NCBI RefSeq assembly: GCF_014646335.1
Contig: NZ_BMNG01000012.1
Coordinates: 60,906 to 124,905 of the forward strand
Length of the DNA stretch: 64,000 nt
Origin: Streptomyces lasiicapitis
Lineage (GTDB): Bacteria; Actinomycetota; Actinomycetes; Streptomycetales; Streptomycetaceae
Direction: 5' to 3'
Shown here: positions 43,557-51,619 of the stretch, in pieces
Layout of the letters: the number at the start of each line of letters is the position of its first letter
How positions within the stretch are numbered: the first letter of the stretch is position 1
Translations under genes and position numbers: made by a program
Notes under the pieces: generated by a model
What the model saw: only the letters and a program-made list of their open reading frames with translations
Told to the model about the DNA's origin: nothing
Databases searched by the model: none

Positions 43557-45251
43557 TCAGTCCTCCGGCAGCTCCACCGGCGCGATCTCCTCGTACAGGT
43601 CGCCCGGCCCGGGGTTCGTCGCGTCCGTCGCGCCGCCCAGGTGGTGCATGACGCCCCACACGGCGTTCAGCGCGGTCGTCACGGCGCCCTCGGCCCAGCC
43701 GGCCGTCCAGGAGATGTCGTCGCCCGCGAGGAAGATGCCGCGCTTGTCCGCGGGCAGGTCGTCCTGCATGAAGTGCGTGAACAGGCGCCGCTGGTAGCGG
43801 TAGTGGCCCGGCAGGTTCGCCTTGAACGCGCCCATGAAGTAGGGCTCGTTCTCCCAGGACACGGTCACCGGGTTGCCGATGATGTGCTTGCGGATGTCGA
43901 CCTTCGGATAGATCTCGCCGAGCGACTTGAGCATGACCTCCATGCGCTCGTTCGCCGACAGCGGCAGCCACTTGAGGCTGTCGTCGCACCAGGTGTAGGA
44001 GAGGCAGATGACGGCGGGCTTGTCCGGCCCGTCGTCGAGCAGGTAAGTCCCGCGCGTCATACGGTCGGTGAGGGTCATGGACATCACGTCACGACCCGTC
44101 TCCTCATCCTTGTCCAGCCAGAACGGCCGGTCCACCGGCACGAAGAGCTTCGAGCTCTCCATGTAGTGGGTCCGCTCCATCGCCGTCCAGTGGTCGATGG
44201 GGAACAGCGTGTCGTCGCACTCGATCTTCGAGAGCAGCATCCAGGACTGGGCGGTGAAGATCGCCGCCTGGTAGGTGCGGATGTCGCCCGACGCGTCCGT
44301 GACGGTGACACGGTTTCCGGCGGTGCGGTGCAGGCGCGTCACGGCGGGCTTCGGCGCGCCGCCCTCGTGCAGCGAGCTGAGCGACGTACCGAGCGCCCAG
44401 TGCACGATCTTCTGCGGCTCGCGGTCCCACAGGCGCAGCGGGAGCTGCTGGCTGCCGCCGACGATGCCGCGGTGGTGGTCGTCGGCCTCGGTGTAGACGA
44501 CGCGCAGGATCTCCAGGATGGAGTTCGGGAAGTCGGTGTCCCAGCCGCCGGTGCCGAAGCCGACCTGGCCGAAGATCTCGCGGTGCCGGAAGGACTTGAA
44601 CGCCTCGGACTCGCAGAGGAAGCCGTAGAAGGTCTGGTTGTCGAGCTTCTCGACGAGCTTCGCCCAGATCTCCCGGATCTTCGATACGTCGCGCTCGCGC
44701 AGGGCGCGGTTCATGTCGGAGAAGTCGGCGCCCTCCTCCAGACAGGCGTTCCAGGCGTTCATCACGTCGCGGTAGACCTGCGGGAGGTCGTCGACGGACG
44801 TCGCGTAGTGGGACTCGCCCTTGAGGTCGACGACCGTCGAAGGCGTCGACTCCGCGAGGGGGTTGGGGAAGGGCTGGGTCTTGAGGCCCACCAGGTCGAT
44901 GTAGTGCTGCAGCGCCGTCGAGGACGGCGGGAACCGCATGGCGCCCATCTCGGCGGTCAGCGACGGATCGCAGCCCTCGAACCCGACGGTGCGAAGGCGC
45001 CCGCCGATCTGGTCGGCCTCGTACACGACGGGCTTGAGGCCCATCTTCATCAGTTCGTACGCGGCCACGATGCCCGAGAGCCCGCCGCCGATGACGGCGA
45101 CCTCGGTGCCGTGCTCGGTCGCGGGTATCTGGCCGAGGCCCGCGGGGTGCGCGAGGAAATCGTCGTACGCGTAGGGGAAGTCCGGACCGAACATGGTGAT
45201 GGGCGGCTGCGCGTCGGTGTGCTGGACGGCGTTGGGCACCGTGGACGTCAT
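43557..45251 (-). CDS. Flavin amino-acid 2-monooxygenase (lysine/aromatic type)
   Basis: 564 residues. FAD-binding Rossmann motif EVAVIGGGLSGIVAAYELMKMG (about 50-71), substrate-binding middle domain, and the C-terminal FAD motif GIFLAGDDISWTAGWAEGAVTTALNAV (about 510-536). The length and the GAMRFP, YMESSKLFVPVDRPFW and MQDDLPADKRG blocks fit the tryptophan-, phenylalanine- and lysine-2-monooxygenase group, which convert an L-amino acid with O2 to the carboxamide one carbon shorter. The adjacent amidase would hydrolyse that amide. Lysine (DavB-like) is the best guess because the partner is nitrilase-type like DavA, but plain amine oxidase activity is not excluded. Confidence 0.8.
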   Translation of the reverse strand: MTSTVPNAVQHTDAQPPITMFGPDFPYAYDDFLAHPAGLGQIPATEHGTEVAVIGGGLSGIVAAYELMKMGLKPVVYEADQIGGRLRTVGFEGCDPSLTAEMGAMRFPPSSTALQHYIDLVGLKTQPFPNPLAESTPSTVVDLKGESHYATSVDDLPQVYRDVMNAWNACLEEGADFSDMNRALRERDVSKIREIWAKLVEKLDNQTFYGFLCESEAFKSFRHREIFGQVGFGTGGWDTDFPNSILEILRVVYTEADDHHRGIVGGSQQLPLRLWDREPQKIVHWALGTSLSSLHEGGAPKPAVTRLHRTAGNRVTVTDASGDIRTYQAAIFTAQSWMLLSKIECDDTLFPIDHWTAMERTHYMESSKLFVPVDRPFWLDKDEETGRDVMSMTLTDRMTRGTYLLDDGPDKPAVICLSYTWCDDSLKWLPLSANERMEVMLKSLGEIYPKVDIRKHIIGNPVTVSWENEPYFMGAFKANLPGHYRYQRRLFTHFMQDDLPADKRGIFLAGDDISWTAGWAEGAVTTALNAVWGVMHHLGGATDATNPGPGDLYEEIAPVELPED

Positions 45252-45320
45252 GAGGTACGGACTCCTTGCGGGAACGGCAGAACGGGGGAAGCAGAAGAGG
45301 AGGTGGGGAGGCTCGGACCC

Positions 45321-46154
45321 TCAGGTCAGGGACGCGTACAGGCCGGGGCGGCGGTCGCTCAGATAGGGGTTGGCCTCGCGGGACGCGGCCAGGAAGGCCG
45401 GGTCCGCGTCGGCGAACACCAGCTCCTCGCCGCGCCCGGCACGCGCGCGGGCGACACCGTCGGGCCCGGCGAGCGCGGAAAGGCCGACGAACTCGAACTC
45501 GCCCTCGGGGCCGACGCGGTTGACGTACGCCACGTACATCTGGTTCTCGAAGGCGCGCACCGGCACGACGGACTCGGCGACGAACTGGAAGGGGTGCATC
45601 TGCGCGGTCGGGACGAGCAGCAGGTCGGTGCCCGCGAGGGCGTGCGCGCGCACGTTCTCCGGGAACTCCACGTCGTAGCAGATCATCAGGCCGATCCGCA
45701 TGCCGTCCAACTCGGCCTGGACGACGGTCTTTTCGCCGGGCGTGAAGTGATCGCGCTCGAAGCCGCCGAAGAGGTGGGTCTTGCGGTAGTTCGCGAGGCG
45801 GGCGCCGTCGGGGCCGATGAGCTGGACGGAGTTGAAGACCTTCCCCCACTCTCGGCTTCGCTCGAGCGGGAGGTGCCCCCCTCCGGCGCGCTCGGGGTAA
45901 CCGTAGGCGACGGCGAGGCCGTGGCGTGCGGCGATGTCGGCGATCGCGTCCGCGGCCTCGCCGTCGGCGGGCTCGGCCAGGCGGGGCACGTCGTCGCCGA
46001 TCGCGTAGCCCGTCAGGAACATCTCGGGCGTCACGAGCAGCCGGGCGCCCGCGGCGGCGGCGCGCTCCGCCGCTTCCTCGATGACCTTGAGGTTGGCGGC
46101 GACGGAGCCGGGACGCCCCGAGCTCTGGAGCAGGGCGGTGCGCAGCGGCGGCAT
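45321..46154 (-). CDS. Carbon-nitrogen hydrolase (nitrilase-family amidase)
   Basis: 277 residues. Catalytic triad: Glu in LLVTPEMFLTGY, Lys in YRKTHLFG, Cys in GLMICYDVEFPEN. It fits aliphatic amidases such as 5-aminovaleramidase (DavA). It lies 69 bp upstream of the monooxygenase on the same strand, forming a two-step oxidise-then-hydrolyse unit. Between residues about 92 and 104 (RAGGGHLPLERSREWGK) is an extra loop encoded by a palindromic repeat at 45841-45880. ATG at 46154; the long frame beyond it is not coding. A phased GTTGCG array lies about 100-160 bp upstream. Confidence 0.85.
   Translation of the reverse strand: MPPLRTALLQSSGRPGSVAANLKVIEEAAERAAAAGARLLVTPEMFLTGYAIGDDVPRLAEPADGEAADAIADIAARHGLAVAYGYPERAGGGHLPLERSREWGKVFNSVQLIGPDGARLANYRKTHLFGGFERDHFTPGEKTVVQAELDGMRIGLMICYDVEFPENVRAHALAGTDLLLVPTAQMHPFQFVAESVVPVRAFENQMYVAYVNRVGPEGEFEFVGLSALAGPDGVARARAGRGEELVFADADPAFLAASREANPYLSDRRPGLYASLT
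45841..45880. repeat. Palindromic repeat inserted within the amidase gene
   Basis: A 40-bp element with a central perfect palindrome CGCTCGAGCG, flanked by CACTCTC and GGAGGTG (which pair allowing one G-U) and by C-runs. I recognise it as a repeat scattered through Streptomyces genomes, usually between genes. Here it encodes GGHLPLERSREWGK in the amidase frame without breaking it. Confidence 0.65.
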
Positions 46155-46249
46155 GGCTGACCTCGGGGCGTGCGGAGGGACAGGAAGGGGCGAAAACGCG
46201 TCAGGGGTTCGCAAAGACGGTACGTTCCGCGGCCATGACCGGGCAAGGC

Positions 46250-46316
46250 GCGACCGTTGCACCCCTCTGGGCGATTTGTTGCGCGTGGGGCGGGGGCGGC
46301 AGCGATTCGTTGCGCG
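46250..46316. promoter_or_regulatory. Phased GTTGC(G) array upstream of the amidase operon
   Basis: GTTGC cores start at 46256, 46278 and 46309, spaced 22 and 31 bp (about two and three helical turns). The last two lie in near-identical 15-mers, GCGATTTGTTGCGCG (46271-46285) and GCGATTCGTTGCGCG (46302-46316). The same motif is arrayed upstream of the permease-lrp operon (49353-49435). This suggests an Lrp-type binding region in the 386-bp gap 46155-46540, which otherwise shows no gene. Confidence 0.55.
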
Positions 46317-46540
46317 CCGTCCGGGGCCGGTCGTCGCGCGCGGTGCACGGCCGGGGTGGTGCGGGGGCTCAGCCTGTGAGGGCTCAGCCTGCGGGCGCAT
46401 GCCCGGCGGCGGCTCCTCCCCCGCGCGGCGGAAGCACAGTGCAGACCTGGGCCGGACGCCCCGAAGGCCCCTGCCGCGGGATCGTTCTCTCACCCGGAAA
46501 CGCCGGGTGACCAGCCTGAACGAAAGACGGAGGGCTTCCC

Positions 46541-47173
46541 GTGAGCCGTAACGCCTTCACCCGCAACCGCGCCTTCGCCGTGGGCGCCGCGCTCCTGATC
46601 ACCGCGGGCGCGGCCGGAGTGGCCGTGGCGTCCGGGGAGGACGTCACGCACCCCGGCAAGCAGGTCGGCGGGCACGCGGCCGCCGAGCAGGCCGAGCCGC
46701 GTGAGCAGGCCGAGCCCCGCGAGGCGGCCGCGCTGACCGGCAAGGCCAAGCTGTTCCGCAAGACCACGGAGGACATCACCTTCACGTTCGACGCGCACCT
46801 GGCCAAGAAGGACGTCAAGCGCCCCGACAGGGCGACCGGCACCTTCAAGTTCGTGCACCTGGAGAAGCCGGGCGGCAAGGGCGGCTGGGCCAAGGGCCGC
46901 ATCGACTGCCTGGTGACCGGCGGCAAGGTGGCGACGACGACCGGCATCATCACCGAGACCAACATCAAGAAGCTGAAGGGCAGCCGCGTCGGCTTCAGCG
47001 TCCACGACCAGGGCAGGAACGACCGCCTCGGCTACAGCTGGGCCGCGACAGGCGGCCCCGACGGCACGAAGAAGCTCACCAAGTGCAACAGCGCGGCCCC
47101 GTTCGAGAAGGTCAAGAAGGGCACGGGCGACTTCAACGTGGTCCCGTGGAAGGTTCCGTACCCCACGTCCTGA
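46541..47173 (+). CDS. Secreted hypothetical protein
   Basis: 210 residues. Signal peptide at 1-30 (RNRAFAVGAALLITAGAAGVAVASG). A charged linker holds the direct repeat AEQAEPREQAEPREAA (about 48-65). The folded part (about 68-205) is beta-rich with two Cys: LFRKTTEDITFTFDAHLAKK, TGTFKFVHLEKPGGKGGWAKGRIDCLVTGGKVATTTGII, GRNDRLGYSWAATG, KLTKCNSAAPF. It probably has one disulfide. No family recognised. GTG start with ACGGAGGG upstream. Divergent from the amidase operon. Confidence 0.75.
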   Translation: MSRNAFTRNRAFAVGAALLITAGAAGVAVASGEDVTHPGKQVGGHAAAEQAEPREQAEPREAAALTGKAKLFRKTTEDITFTFDAHLAKKDVKRPDRATGTFKFVHLEKPGGKGGWAKGRIDCLVTGGKVATTTGIITETNIKKLKGSRVGFSVHDQGRNDRLGYSWAATGGPDGTKKLTKCNSAAPFEKVKKGTGDFNVVPWKVPYPTS

Positions 47174-47180
47174 CACACCA

Positions 47181-47219
47181 GGGTGCTGCCGCCCGGACGG
47201 GGGTCAGGCGGCAGCACCC
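47181..47219. terminator. Bidirectional terminator
   Basis: GGGTGCTGCCGCC pairs perfectly over 13 bp with GGCGGCAGCACCC around a 13-nt loop, between the convergent secreted-protein and lrp genes. Confidence 0.92.
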
Positions 47220-47232
47220 TGAAGGCACCCCT

Positions 47233-47688
47233 TTAGGCGGGCGAGCCGGACGAGAAGCGCCGCATCAGCGGCGAGAGCACCAGCACGGACTTGGTCCGCT
47301 CCACGAACGGCTCCCCCGCGATCCGCTCAAGAACCCGCTCGAAGTGCCGCATGTCCTCGGCGAAAATCTGGACGATCGCGTCTGCCTCCCCGGTGACGGT
47401 GGAGGCGGACGCGATCTCCGGGTACCGCTCAAGACCCCGCTGAATCGCCTCCGGCGAGGTGTTGCGGCGACAGTAGATCTCGATGAACCCCTCGGTCTCC
47501 CAGCCGAGCGCGGCCGGATCGACGCGGACGGTGAACCCGGTGATCGCTCCGGTGGCCCGCAGCCGGTCCACGCGCCGCTTCACGGCGGGCGCGGACAGGC
47601 CGACGAGCTGGCCGATGTCGGCGTAGGAGCGGCGGGCGTCCTCGGCGAGGGCGTGCACGATGCGTTCGTCGAGATCGTTCAGTCGCAC
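47233..47688 (-). CDS. Lrp/AsnC family transcriptional regulator
   Basis: 151 residues. HTH in the N-terminal 50 residues (LDERIVHALAEDARRSYADIGQLVGLSAPAVKRRVDRL in layout), followed by a RAM domain (ITGFTVRVDPAALGWETEGFIEIYCRR; ASTVTGEADAIVQIFAEDM). It lies 25 bp after the amino-acid permease on the same strand and is probably cotranscribed. Likely regulator of this locus through the GTTGCG arrays, responding to the amino acid being degraded. GTG start. Confidence 0.9.
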   Translation of the reverse strand: MRLNDLDERIVHALAEDARRSYADIGQLVGLSAPAVKRRVDRLRATGAITGFTVRVDPAALGWETEGFIEIYCRRNTSPEAIQRGLERYPEIASASTVTGEADAIVQIFAEDMRHFERVLERIAGEPFVERTKSVLVLSPLMRRFSSGSPA

Positions 47689-47713
47689 TGGGGGTCGTTC
47701 ACTTCTCTGCGTG

Positions 47714-49207
47714 TCACTTCACTGCGGGGACCTCCGCGGCGGGCGGATCGGTCTCCAGGCGGGAGCGGCGCATCCCGTAAAGGAAGTAGAACACGAGCCC
47801 GACGACCATCCAGACACCGAACACCTTCCAGGTGGCCACGTCGAGGTTGTACATGTTGTAGGCGCAGAAGCCGAAGCCGAGCACCGGGAAGAGCCAGCCG
47901 AGCGGCACCCGGAAGGTGCGCGGCATGTCCGGGCGGGTGCGGCGCAGCACGATCACGGCGATGTTGACCAGGCCGAAGGCGAAGAGCGTACCGATGCTGG
48001 TGGCGTCGACGAGCTTGCCGAGCGGGATGACGGAGGCGAGGGCGCCGCAGAACAGCGACACGATGACCGTGTTCACGCGGGGCGTGCCGGTCTTGCCGCT
48101 GACCTTGGCGAAGGTCTTGGGGACGAGTCCGTCGCGGGACATCGCGAACAGCACGCGGGTCTGGCCGTAGAGGACGGTCAGGACGACGCTGGCGATGGAG
48201 ATGACCGCGCCGGCCGCGAGCAGCGTGCCCCAGAAGCTCTGGCCGGTCACGTCGTTCATGATCGCGGTCAGGGAGGCCTCGGAGCCTTCGAACTCCTTCC
48301 AGTGCCAGGCGCCGACGGCGACGGCGGCGACCAGGACGTACAGCGCGGTGACGATGATCAGCGACAGCATGATCGCGCGCGGCAGGTCGCGCTGCGGGTT
48401 CTTGGCCTCCTCACCGGCGGTGGAGGCGGCGTCGAAGCCGATGTAGGAGAAGAACAGGCTCGCTCCGGCGGCGCTGACGCCGGCCACGCCGAGCGGCATG
48501 AAGTCGGCGTAGTTGCCGGACTTGAAGCCGGTGAAGCCGACGGCGCAGAACAGCACGAGGGCCACGATCTTCACGACGACCATGATCGTGTTGGCGCGCG
48601 CGGACTCCTTGGCACCGCCCAGCAGGAAGACCATGGCGAGCAGCACCACGATCAGGCCGGGCAGGTTGATGATGGCGCCGTCGACCTCGCCGGGCGCGGC
48701 GGAGAGCGCGTCCGGGATGGTGACGCCGATGGTGCCGTCGAGCAGCTCGTTCAGGTACTCGCCCCAGCCGACGGCGACGGCCGCGACGGACACGCCGTAC
48801 TCCAGGACCAGGCACCAGCCGCACACCCAGGCGACGAGTTCGCCCATGGTTGCGTATGCGTACGAGTACGAGGAGCCGGCGACCGGTATCGAGCCGGCCA
48901 GCTCGGCGTACGACAGGGCGGAGAACAGGGCGGTGAGCCCGGCGAGGACGAAGGACACCGTCACCGCGGGACCGGCCTTGGGGACGCTCTCGCCGAGCAC
49001 CACGAAGATGCCGGTGCCGAGCGTCGCACCGATGCTGATCATGGTCAGCTGCCACATGCCGAGGGTGCGCCGCAGCGAGCCGCCCTCACCTTGGCCGCCT
49101 TCCGCGACCAGGCGTTCCACCGGCTTGCGCCGCATCAGTCGAGTGCCAAGGCCCGCCGCGCCCTGGGGGCGTTGGCGGGACTGCGGGGGTGCGCCCTGAT
49201 CGAGCAC
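47714..49207 (-). CDS. APC family amino-acid permease
   Basis: 497 residues, 12 or more membrane helices. The APC core is seen at LRRTLGMWQLTMISIGATLGTGIFVVLGE (TM1, substrate-binding GTGIF) and SLFFSYIGFDAASTAGEEAKNPQRDLPRAI, typical of the cationic amino-acid transporter (CAT/YfnA-like) group, which fits lysine or arginine import. GTG at 49207; the N-terminal 40 residues are hydrophilic, and an ATG at residue 25 (MRRKPVERL) is an alternative start. First gene of the permease-lrp operon. Confidence 0.88.
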   Translation of the reverse strand: MLDQGAPPQSRQRPQGAAGLGTRLMRRKPVERLVAEGGQGEGGSLRRTLGMWQLTMISIGATLGTGIFVVLGESVPKAGPAVTVSFVLAGLTALFSALSYAELAGSIPVAGSSYSYAYATMGELVAWVCGWCLVLEYGVSVAAVAVGWGEYLNELLDGTIGVTIPDALSAAPGEVDGAIINLPGLIVVLLAMVFLLGGAKESARANTIMVVVKIVALVLFCAVGFTGFKSGNYADFMPLGVAGVSAAGASLFFSYIGFDAASTAGEEAKNPQRDLPRAIMLSLIIVTALYVLVAAVAVGAWHWKEFEGSEASLTAIMNDVTGQSFWGTLLAAGAVISIASVVLTVLYGQTRVLFAMSRDGLVPKTFAKVSGKTGTPRVNTVIVSLFCGALASVIPLGKLVDATSIGTLFAFGLVNIAVIVLRRTRPDMPRTFRVPLGWLFPVLGFGFCAYNMYNLDVATWKVFGVWMVVGLVFYFLYGMRRSRLETDPPAAEVPAVK

Positions 49208-49352
49208 GCGCTGGCTCCTTCATCGCTGCCGGTCGAGGTGGCAGGGAGCCGCGGCAGTCCACACAGGAAACGGGAACCACCGAGCAGGCAGTCCCCGCCA
49301 CGCCACGTACAGCGCATGACTCTATGAGGTGTCAGTTCCCGCCCGTAATGCA

Positions 49353-49435
49353 GCAACGTTGCGCATCCACACAAGATCGTTGCGTGCGACGGGGCTGAGC
49401 GCGTGTTCGTTGCGCCGTCCGTTTCGTCCGTTGCG
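49353..49435. promoter_or_regulatory. Phased GTTGCG array upstream of permease-lrp
   Basis: Four GTTGCG hexamers start at 49358, 49379, 49409 and 49430, with spacings of 21, 30 and 21 bp, all on one face of the helix. The first is within the palindrome GCAACGTTGC (49353-49362). Regular spacing on one DNA face is what a disc-shaped Lrp octamer would need. The rest of the 341-bp gap (49208-49548) holds only the guaB1 terminator. Confidence 0.6.
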
Positions 49436-49499
49436 TCGGGGAGGATTTGTCCCGGGTTGGACGGCGGCTCGCGAGAAGGGCTCCCGGGGCGGAAACGCG

Positions 49500-49532
49500 G
49501 ACGGCCCCCGCGATCAACTCGCGGGGGCCGTC
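49500..49532 (-). terminator. Terminator of guaB1
   Basis: GACGGCCCCCGCG and CGCGGGGGCCGTC pair perfectly over 13 bp with a 7-nt loop, 16 bp past the guaB1 stop. Confidence 0.9.
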
Positions 49533-49548
49533 GGGGAGTTGGGGTGCC

Positions 49549-50991
49549 CTAACTCCAACTGGCGTGCAGGGGCTTGCCCTCGGCGTAACCGGCGGCGCTC
49601 TGGATGCCGACGGTCGCCTTCTCGGCGAACTCCGCGAGGGAGGCCGCGCCCGCGTAGGTGCAGGAGGAGCGGACGCCCGCGATGATCGAGTCGATCAGGT
49701 CCTCGACGCCGGGGCGGGCCGGGTCGAGGAACATCCGGGAGGTGGAGATGCCCTCCTCGAACAGCGCCTTGCGGGCGCGGTCGTAGGCCGACTCCTCGCT
49801 GGTGCGGTTGCGCACGGCGCGGGCCGATGCCATGCCGAAGGACTCCTTGTACGCACGTCCCTGCGCGTCGTGCTGGAGGTCGCCCGGGGACTCGTACGTC
49901 CCCGCGAACCAGGAGCCGATCATGACGTTCGACGCGCCGGCGGCCAGCGCCATGGCGACGTCGCGGGGGTGGCGGACACCGCCGTCGGCCCAGACGTGCT
50001 TGCCGAACTTCTTGGCCTCGGCGGCGCATTCGAGCACCGCGGAGAACTGCGGGCGGCCCACGCCCGTCATCATGCGCGTGGTGCACATGGCGCCGGGTCC
50101 GACGCCCACCTTGATGATGTCGGCGCCCGCCTCGATGAGGTCGCGCACGCCCTCGGCGGCGACGATGTTGCCGGCCACGATCGGGACCTGCGGGTCGAGC
50201 GCGCGCACGGCCTTGACCGCGGCGATCATCGACTCCTGGTGGCCGTGCGCGGTGTCCACGACGAGCGTGTCGACGCCCGCGTCGAGGAGCTGCTTGGCCT
50301 TGCCCGCCACGTCGCCGTTGATGCCGACGGCGGCGGCGATGCGGAGCTTGCCGTTCGCGTCCACGGCCGGGGTGTAGAGCGTCGCGCGCAGGGCGCCGGT
50401 GCGGGTGAGGATGCCGGCGAGGCGGCCGTCCTTGTCCACCGCGGGGGCGTAGCGGCGGTTGGCGCCGTCCAGCTTGTTGAAGGCGTCGATCGGGTCGATG
50501 TCCGCGTCGAGCAGCAGCAGGTCCTTGGACATGACCTCGGAGAGCTGCGTGAAGCGGTCGACGCCGGTCAGGTCGGTGTCCGTGACGACGCCGACGGGCC
50601 TGCGGTCGGCGTCCACGACGACGCCCGCGTTGTGGGCGCGCTTGGGCAGCAGCGCGAGGGCGTCCGCGACGGTCTGCGCGGGGTCCAGGACGATCGGGGT
50701 GTCCAGCACGTGGTGACGCGTCTTCACCCAGGAGATCACGTCCGTGACCACCTCGATCGGGATGTCCTGCGGAATGACGACGAGACCGCCGCGGCGGGCG
50801 AGGGTCTCGGCCATGCGGCGGCCCGCGATCGCGGTCATGTTGGCGACGACCAGCGGGATCGTCGTGCCCGTGCCGTCCGGGGACGAGAGGTCGACGCCCT
50901 GGCGCGAGCCCACGGCGGAGCGCCTCGGCACCATGAAGACGTCGTCGTACGTCAGGTCGTACGCGGGCTGGATGTCGTTGAGGAAACGCAC
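49549..50991 (-). CDS. guaB1: GuaB1-type IMP dehydrogenase-related protein (GMP reductase)
   Basis: 480 residues. IMPDH barrel start FLNDIQPAYDLTYDDVFMVPRRS, two CBS domains (about 95-205; NAGVVVDADRRPVGVVTDTDL), then GVDTLVVDTAHGHQESMI, the catalytic Cys loop VGVGPGAMCTTRMMTGVG and GGVRHPRDVAMALAAGASNVMIGSWFAG. The GuaB1 subfamily is separate from true IMPDH, and the mycobacterial member has been shown to be a CBS-containing GMP reductase, so this is likely GMP to IMP recycling. GTG at 50991 matches the family N-terminus; an ATG at 51060 lacks a ribosome site. Confidence 0.88.
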   Translation of the reverse strand: MRFLNDIQPAYDLTYDDVFMVPRRSAVGSRQGVDLSSPDGTGTTIPLVVANMTAIAGRRMAETLARRGGLVVIPQDIPIEVVTDVISWVKTRHHVLDTPIVLDPAQTVADALALLPKRAHNAGVVVDADRRPVGVVTDTDLTGVDRFTQLSEVMSKDLLLLDADIDPIDAFNKLDGANRRYAPAVDKDGRLAGILTRTGALRATLYTPAVDANGKLRIAAAVGINGDVAGKAKQLLDAGVDTLVVDTAHGHQESMIAAVKAVRALDPQVPIVAGNIVAAEGVRDLIEAGADIIKVGVGPGAMCTTRMMTGVGRPQFSAVLECAAEAKKFGKHVWADGGVRHPRDVAMALAAGASNVMIGSWFAGTYESPGDLQHDAQGRAYKESFGMASARAVRNRTSEESAYDRARKALFEEGISTSRMFLDPARPGVEDLIDSIIAGVRSSCTYAGAASLAEFAEKATVGIQSAAGYAEGKPLHASWS

Positions 50992-51183
50992 GTGCTGCTC
51001 ATCCCAGTCGTTCAGAGGTGGCCCCCGAACAGGACAGCCGGGGGAAAGCACGTACTTCATTGTCCCATGCCGCGGGGATCGCGCCGCCTGGGACGATCCC
51101 CCAGACGGCCCGCGAAGCCCCTGGTCGGATCCTCCAAGCGCGCGTCCGGGCCACGGTCCGGGCCACGGGACTCCGGCGGTGGC

Positions 51184-51579
51184 TCAGCCCGTCGGGGGCT
51201 CCACCACGAGCACGACCTCCAGGCCCTGCTCCCGGCCCCGCCAGTACGCGACCGCGTCGGCGAACACGTCCTGCGCGACGCCCCAGTCGCCCGGTGCCTG
51301 ATCGGCGTACTCCCGCCACCCGGAGACGACGAGAAGCCGCCCCCGCTCCCCCGGCGCCCAGGACAGGTCGGAGAGGCAGTCGGCGAGCGCGTCCCAGTTG
51401 CGCCCGAACCAGTCGGGCAGGGTCAGCGCCGTGGCGCACCGGTCCAGGAAGGCGGCCTTGTCGCGCACGCCGCTCAGGTCGAGCGGGAGCGTGGCCCAGC
51501 CGCCGCCACGCACGGCGTCGAGCACGGGCGCGAGGGGGCCGCCCTCGGGTACCTGATCCGCACTGTCAGCCGTCGTCAC
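51184..51579 (-). CDS. Barstar family ribonuclease inhibitor
   Basis: 131 residues. The barstar core: GWATLPLDLSGVRDKAAFLDRCATALTLPDWFGRNWDALADCLSDLSW, with the acidic Asp residues that plug the RNase active site, and LLVVSGWREYADQAPG. It should bind and block the RNase encoded 40 bp upstream on the same strand, inside the cell. GTG start. Confidence 0.88.
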   Translation of the reverse strand: MTTADSADQVPEGGPLAPVLDAVRGGGWATLPLDLSGVRDKAAFLDRCATALTLPDWFGRNWDALADCLSDLSWAPGERGRLLVVSGWREYADQAPGDWGVAQDVFADAVAYWRGREQGLEVVLVVEPPTG

Positions 51580-51619
51580 GGCGTCGCCTCCCTCACTTCG
51601 GTACCGCTCCGAACGGCCC

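Noticed and set aside
49549..50991. Main IMP dehydrogenase
   Set aside because: The N-terminus and Cys-loop sequence fit the GuaB1 subfamily, not GuaB2, the essential IMPDH.
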